A stretch of 5,845 nucleotides of DNA from Dehalococcoidia bacterium (lineage in GTDB: Bacteria > Chloroflexota > Dehalococcoidia > Dehalococcoidales > JAUWYK01). The translations under genes were made by a program, and so were the position numbers. The notes below the pieces were generated by a model. That model was given only the letters and a program-made list of their open reading frames with translations, ran no database searches and was not told the DNA's origin. The stretch lies in contig JAUWYK010000091.1 in assembly GCA_030615865.1 (NCBI GenBank), positions 1-5,845 of the forward strand, in the 5' to 3' direction. Below, in pieces: positions 4,578 through 5,845 of the stretch. The stretch's first letter is position 1. Every line of letters begins with the position of its first letter.

Positions 4578-4773
4578 AAACTTCTCTTTTGAAGCCCACG
4601 ACTCTTGGGCTTTCATTAATAACAAAGATAGCCCCAGCTTTCTTCTTGCTGGCACCCTCATACCATTCAACCTCGGAAATCTCTCCAATGTTGGTAACGG
4701 TTCCAAGAGATGGCATCATCACATTGGCTTTCAAGAACTCCATAGCTACTCGGCAAATTGGCTCAATATTCAT
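4570..4773 (-). CDS. Hypothetical protein, 67 residues
   Basis: Starts MNIEPICRVAMEFLKANVMM after GGGAGGG with a few bases' spacing. An N-terminal helix (about 4-17) is followed by likely strands (GTVTNIGEISEVEWYE, AGAIFVINESPRVVGF) with a basic KKK turn between them. It has no membrane span and no known motif. The last two codons and the stop lie in the left arm of the family B palindrome at 4556-4577, so the C-terminal residues Cys-Val are dictated by the repeat. It sits directly upstream of the XRE-sigma4 gene with 30 bases between stop and start, and is probably co-transcribed with it. I do not recognise the family; a small anti-repressor or regulator partner is possible from position only. 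Confidence 0.75.
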   Translation of the reverse strand: MNIEPICRVAMEFLKANVMMPSLGTVTNIGEISEVEWYEGASKKKAGAIFVINESPRVVGFKREVCV

Positions 4774-4786
4774 CTTCTCCCTCCCT

Positions 4787-4808
4787 GCGTATAACAGCCC
4801 TTATACGC
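4787..4808 (-). repeat. Family B palindrome, perfect
   Basis: Arms GCGTATAA and TTATACGC around GGGCTG, identical to 3076-3097. It starts three bases after the TGA stop of the 4812-5120 gene, abuts AGGGAGGG, and ends 13 bases before the ATG of the 4570-4773 gene. Confidence 0.85.
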
Positions 4809-4811
4809 TAG

Positions 4812-5120
4812 TCACCTCCCTTTAACAAGCTCATCTAGAGCGTCTTTCAGACCTTTTGTTTCATCAACCGCACTCTTGTTGAATACCAATTCCCTGACTG
4901 TCGGGAAATCAGAAAAGAGACCGCGGAACTCGGCTCGCTCATGCTCGTTGAGTGTTTCCTCAATGAGTAGCAACACCGGTTTCCCCAGGGCAAAGGCCAT
5001 CTTTATTTGTTCAACAAGTGGACCTGGAGACCTTGTTTCTTCCAGATAGTCTCTGGTTCCGAAGATGAGGAAGACTTGAGATCCCGCGATTTTATCAAAT
5101 GTTAACTTTGCATCCGCCAT
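4812..5120 (-). CDS. Small Rossmann-like protein (deoxyribosyltransferase/TIR-like)
   Basis: A 102-residue protein starting MADAKLTFDKIAGSQVFLIF. The frame is open 18 codons further upstream, but that stretch contains the family B element and the end of the previous gene. AAAGGAGG eight bases before this ATG decides the start. Visible pattern: a first strand SQVFLIF (14-20), GTRDY, then PLVEQIKMAFALGKPVLLLI (34-53), a helix leading to a GKPV strand. This layout is typical of nucleoside 2-deoxyribosyltransferases and TIR-like NAD-binding folds, where a Glu in the helix (here possibly Glu37) is catalytic. It is shorter than a full enzyme of about 150 residues, and I see no second signature. A nucleotide-salvage role or a NAD- or nucleotide-sensing role are both possible. 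The assignment is tentative. Confidence 0.75.
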   Translation of the reverse strand: MADAKLTFDKIAGSQVFLIFGTRDYLEETRSPGPLVEQIKMAFALGKPVLLLIEETLNEHERAEFRGLFSDFPTVRELVFNKSAVDETKGLKDALDELVKGR

Positions 5121-5136
5121 TACCTTAGCCTCCTTT

Positions 5137-5158
5137 GCGTATAACAGCCCTTTTACCA
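5137..5158 (-). repeat. Family B element, degenerate left arm
   Basis: The right arm TTATACGC and spacer GGGCTG are perfect. The left arm is replaced by TGGTAAAA-like sequence that encodes the final Trp and TAA stop of the 5153-5332 gene. It abuts AAAGGAGG and ends 16 bases before the ATG of the 4812-5120 gene. Confidence 0.7.
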
Positions 5159-5332
5159 ATCTATGTTTACCCAAATGAAGTATTTGGGGGGGAAGAAGCG
5201 CCTCGTTATCCTTGTTGTCGCACCATTTTCCTGACAGGCTTGTTCGACGCGGGAGGCAACATCCGGTTTCTGCGCAGTCCCGTACAGACGATAAGGCACA
5301 CCTTCAAATTCCCTGGTTTTCATCTTTGCCAT
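5153..5332 (-). CDS. Hypothetical protein, 59 residues
   Basis: Starts MAKMKTREFEGVPYRLYG and ends FFPPKYFIWVNIDW. AAGGG lies seven bases before the ATG. It is a basic protein with an N-terminal strand-like segment (REFEGVPYRLYG), a central helix (PDVASRVEQACQENG) and a C-terminal segment of alternating basic and aromatic residues (RITRRFFPPKYFIWVNI). This beta-alpha-beta order could be a small RNA- or DNA-binding fold, but no family is recognised. The Phe-Phe-Pro-Pro codons create a run of seven C on the minus strand, a possible slippage site. Its stop codon lies in the degenerate left arm of the family B element at 5137-5158. A nearly perfect family B element precedes the ribosome binding site, placing it in the same series as its neighbours. 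Confidence 0.75.
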   Translation of the reverse strand: MAKMKTREFEGVPYRLYGTAQKPDVASRVEQACQENGATTRITRRFFPPKYFIWVNIDW

Positions 5333-5346
5333 CTCAATTCCCTTCT

Positions 5347-5368
5347 GCGTATAACAGCCCTTATAGGC
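5347..5368 (-). repeat. Family B palindrome, one mismatch
   Basis: Arms GCCTATAA and TTATACGC around GGGCTG; the third base of the left arm is C where the consensus has G. It starts six bases after the TAA stop of the 5375-5590 gene and ends 14 bases before the ATG of the 5153-5332 gene. Confidence 0.8.
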
Positions 5369-5374
5369 TAGGTG

Positions 5375-5590
5375 TTAGAAAAGCCCCAGAGCTGAATAAA
5401 CATTACCTTCTTTATCGGCTAAAACAGTGAATATCTTTGCCCAAGTTATTGGAGTACCAAATGCCCGCTCCGGGTATTGATATTCATATCTAATATCTGC
5501 TTTTATCCCGTCAGGGGTATCATGGCAGCTTTCAATGGTTACTTTGGGAATTACCATGGCCTTTAATTTCTCTACGGCCGCTGCTTTCAT
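5375..5590 (-). CDS. Hypothetical protein, 71 residues
   Basis: Starts MKAAAVEKLKAMVIPKVTIE. AAAGGAGG lies only three bases before the ATG, a short but usable spacing, and no better in-frame start exists nearby. The composition suggests a short N-terminal helix followed by three or four strands: PKVTIESCHD, GIKADIRYEYQYP, TWAKIFTVLADKEGNVYSALGLF. The last part (TVLADKEGNVYSA) looks like a beta hairpin with a DKEGN turn. It has no membrane span and no catalytic motif. The family A palindrome at 5603-5622 lies 12 bases upstream of the ATG, and a family B palindrome follows the stop, so this gene marks the change from one element family to the other. I do not recognise it. Confidence 0.75.
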   Translation of the reverse strand: MKAAAVEKLKAMVIPKVTIESCHDTPDGIKADIRYEYQYPERAFGTPITWAKIFTVLADKEGNVYSALGLF

Positions 5591-5602
5591 TTTCCTCCTT
5601 TC

Positions 5603-5622
5603 AACAGTATTGGACTACTGTT
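5603..5622 (-). repeat. Family A palindrome, perfect
   Basis: On the minus strand, arms AACAGTA and TACTGTT surround GTCCAA, a perfect 7-bp dyad and the best copy of the family. The first A is the last base of the TAA stop of the gene at 5622-5845. GAAAGGAGG follows, and the right arm ends 12 bases before the ATG of the 5375-5590 gene. Confidence 0.75.
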
Positions 5623-5845
5623 TAACTTCGGCCCTCGGCCTTGGCGATTGCTGCATTGCCTTTCTGGACCGCTTCCCAAGGCTGCCCACTTTTCGATGGG
5701 AAGAAGTTAGGGTCACGCTTGATAAGCTCGGCAAACAATCTGTCTATGGCCTGGTGCTGTGTCTTACATGCTTCCAGCAGGTCACAGATAGCCTCTCCAT
5801 TTCTAAGACCCTCCGCCACTAATTCCTCAACAAGATGAGAGAAGG
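5622..5845 (-). CDS. Hypothetical protein, 5' end probably cut by the window
   Basis: The frame is open from the right edge of the window to a TAA at 5624-5622. A GTG at 5819 with GAGG five bases upstream could be the start (65 residues). However, the codons before it read FSHLVEEL and run smoothly into the amphipathic helix VAEGLRNGEAICDLLEAC, so the gene more likely starts outside the window. The visible protein is helical in its first two thirds (CKTQHQAIDRLFAELIKRDP), then has a Pro/Ser/Gly-rich turn (NFFPSKSGQPWEAV) and a final short helix (KGNAAIAKAEGRS). No family is recognised. Its stop codon shares one base with the best copy of the family A palindrome. Confidence 0.7.
   Translation of the reverse strand, partial: FSHLVEELVAEGLRNGEAICDLLEACKTQHQAIDRLFAELIKRDPNFFPSKSGQPWEAVQKGNAAIAKAEGRS

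Noticed and set aside
5121..5174. Eighteen-codon N-terminal extension of the 4812-5120 gene
   Set aside because: It would read through the family B element and the end of the previous gene; AAAGGAGG points to the ATG at 5120.
5183..5195. Run of seven G (plus strand) as a programmed frameshift
   Set aside because: It encodes Pro-Pro in an intact 59-residue frame and no useful alternative frame continues from it.
3076..5368. CRISPR array
   Set aside because: The repeats are palindromic and short, are spaced irregularly by 200 bases to over 1 kb, and whole genes lie between them.
3076..5622. Intrinsic terminators formed by the palindromes
   Set aside because: The stems are AT-rich and followed by a purine-rich ribosome binding site, not a U tract, so ordinary termination is unlikely.

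Overview
The window is a densely packed, one-directional block of bacterial-virus-like (phage or prophage) accessory genes. I count 16 protein genes and one tRNA, all on the minus strand, so transcription runs from position 5845 towards 1. Most proteins are 33 to 125 residues and of unknown function. Gaps are usually under 60 bases, most starts have a strong AGGAGG-type ribosome binding site, and no gene-free stretch reaches 300 bases. No structural, integrase or replication gene is visible, so the phage or mobile origin is inferred from architecture. Shine-Dalgarno sites and an RpoD-like sigma region 4 point to a bacterial host. The host phylum cannot be fixed from this sequence.

Layout in transcription order: a 5'-truncated unknown gene (5622-5845); unknown genes at 5375-5590 and 5153-5332; a small Rossmann-like protein resembling nucleoside deoxyribosyltransferase or TIR folds (4812-5120); an unknown gene (4570-4773); a regulator fusing an XRE-type helix-turn-helix to sigma-70 region 4 (3904-4539); an unknown gene (3494-3826); a probable DUF7352 protein (3099-3434); a 288-residue unknown (2196-3062); a four-cysteine protein (1937-2155); a 33-residue membrane peptide (1824-1925); a short helical protein (1610-1795); a PAPS-reductase-family PP-loop protein (843-1598); an initiator-like tRNA-Met (733-808); a 41-residue membrane peptide (588-713); a Lys/Glu-rich protein (269-598); and a 3'-truncated unknown gene (1-234).

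The most striking feature is the punctuation between genes. Thirteen of the 16 junctions carry a member of one of two short palindrome families. Family B has arms GCGTATAA and TTATACGC around six bases. It sits immediately in front of the ribosome binding site, and its start-proximal arm is identical in all six copies. Family A has arms AACAGTA and TACTGTT around six bases. It begins at the stop codon of the preceding gene, and its stop-proximal arm is the better conserved one. Both families often supply the stop codon itself. This resembles, without matching in sequence, the intergenic stoperators and start-associated sequences of some mycobacteriophages. It suggests coordinated control of the whole gene block, possibly by the XRE-sigma4 protein encoded in the middle of it; that link is inference.
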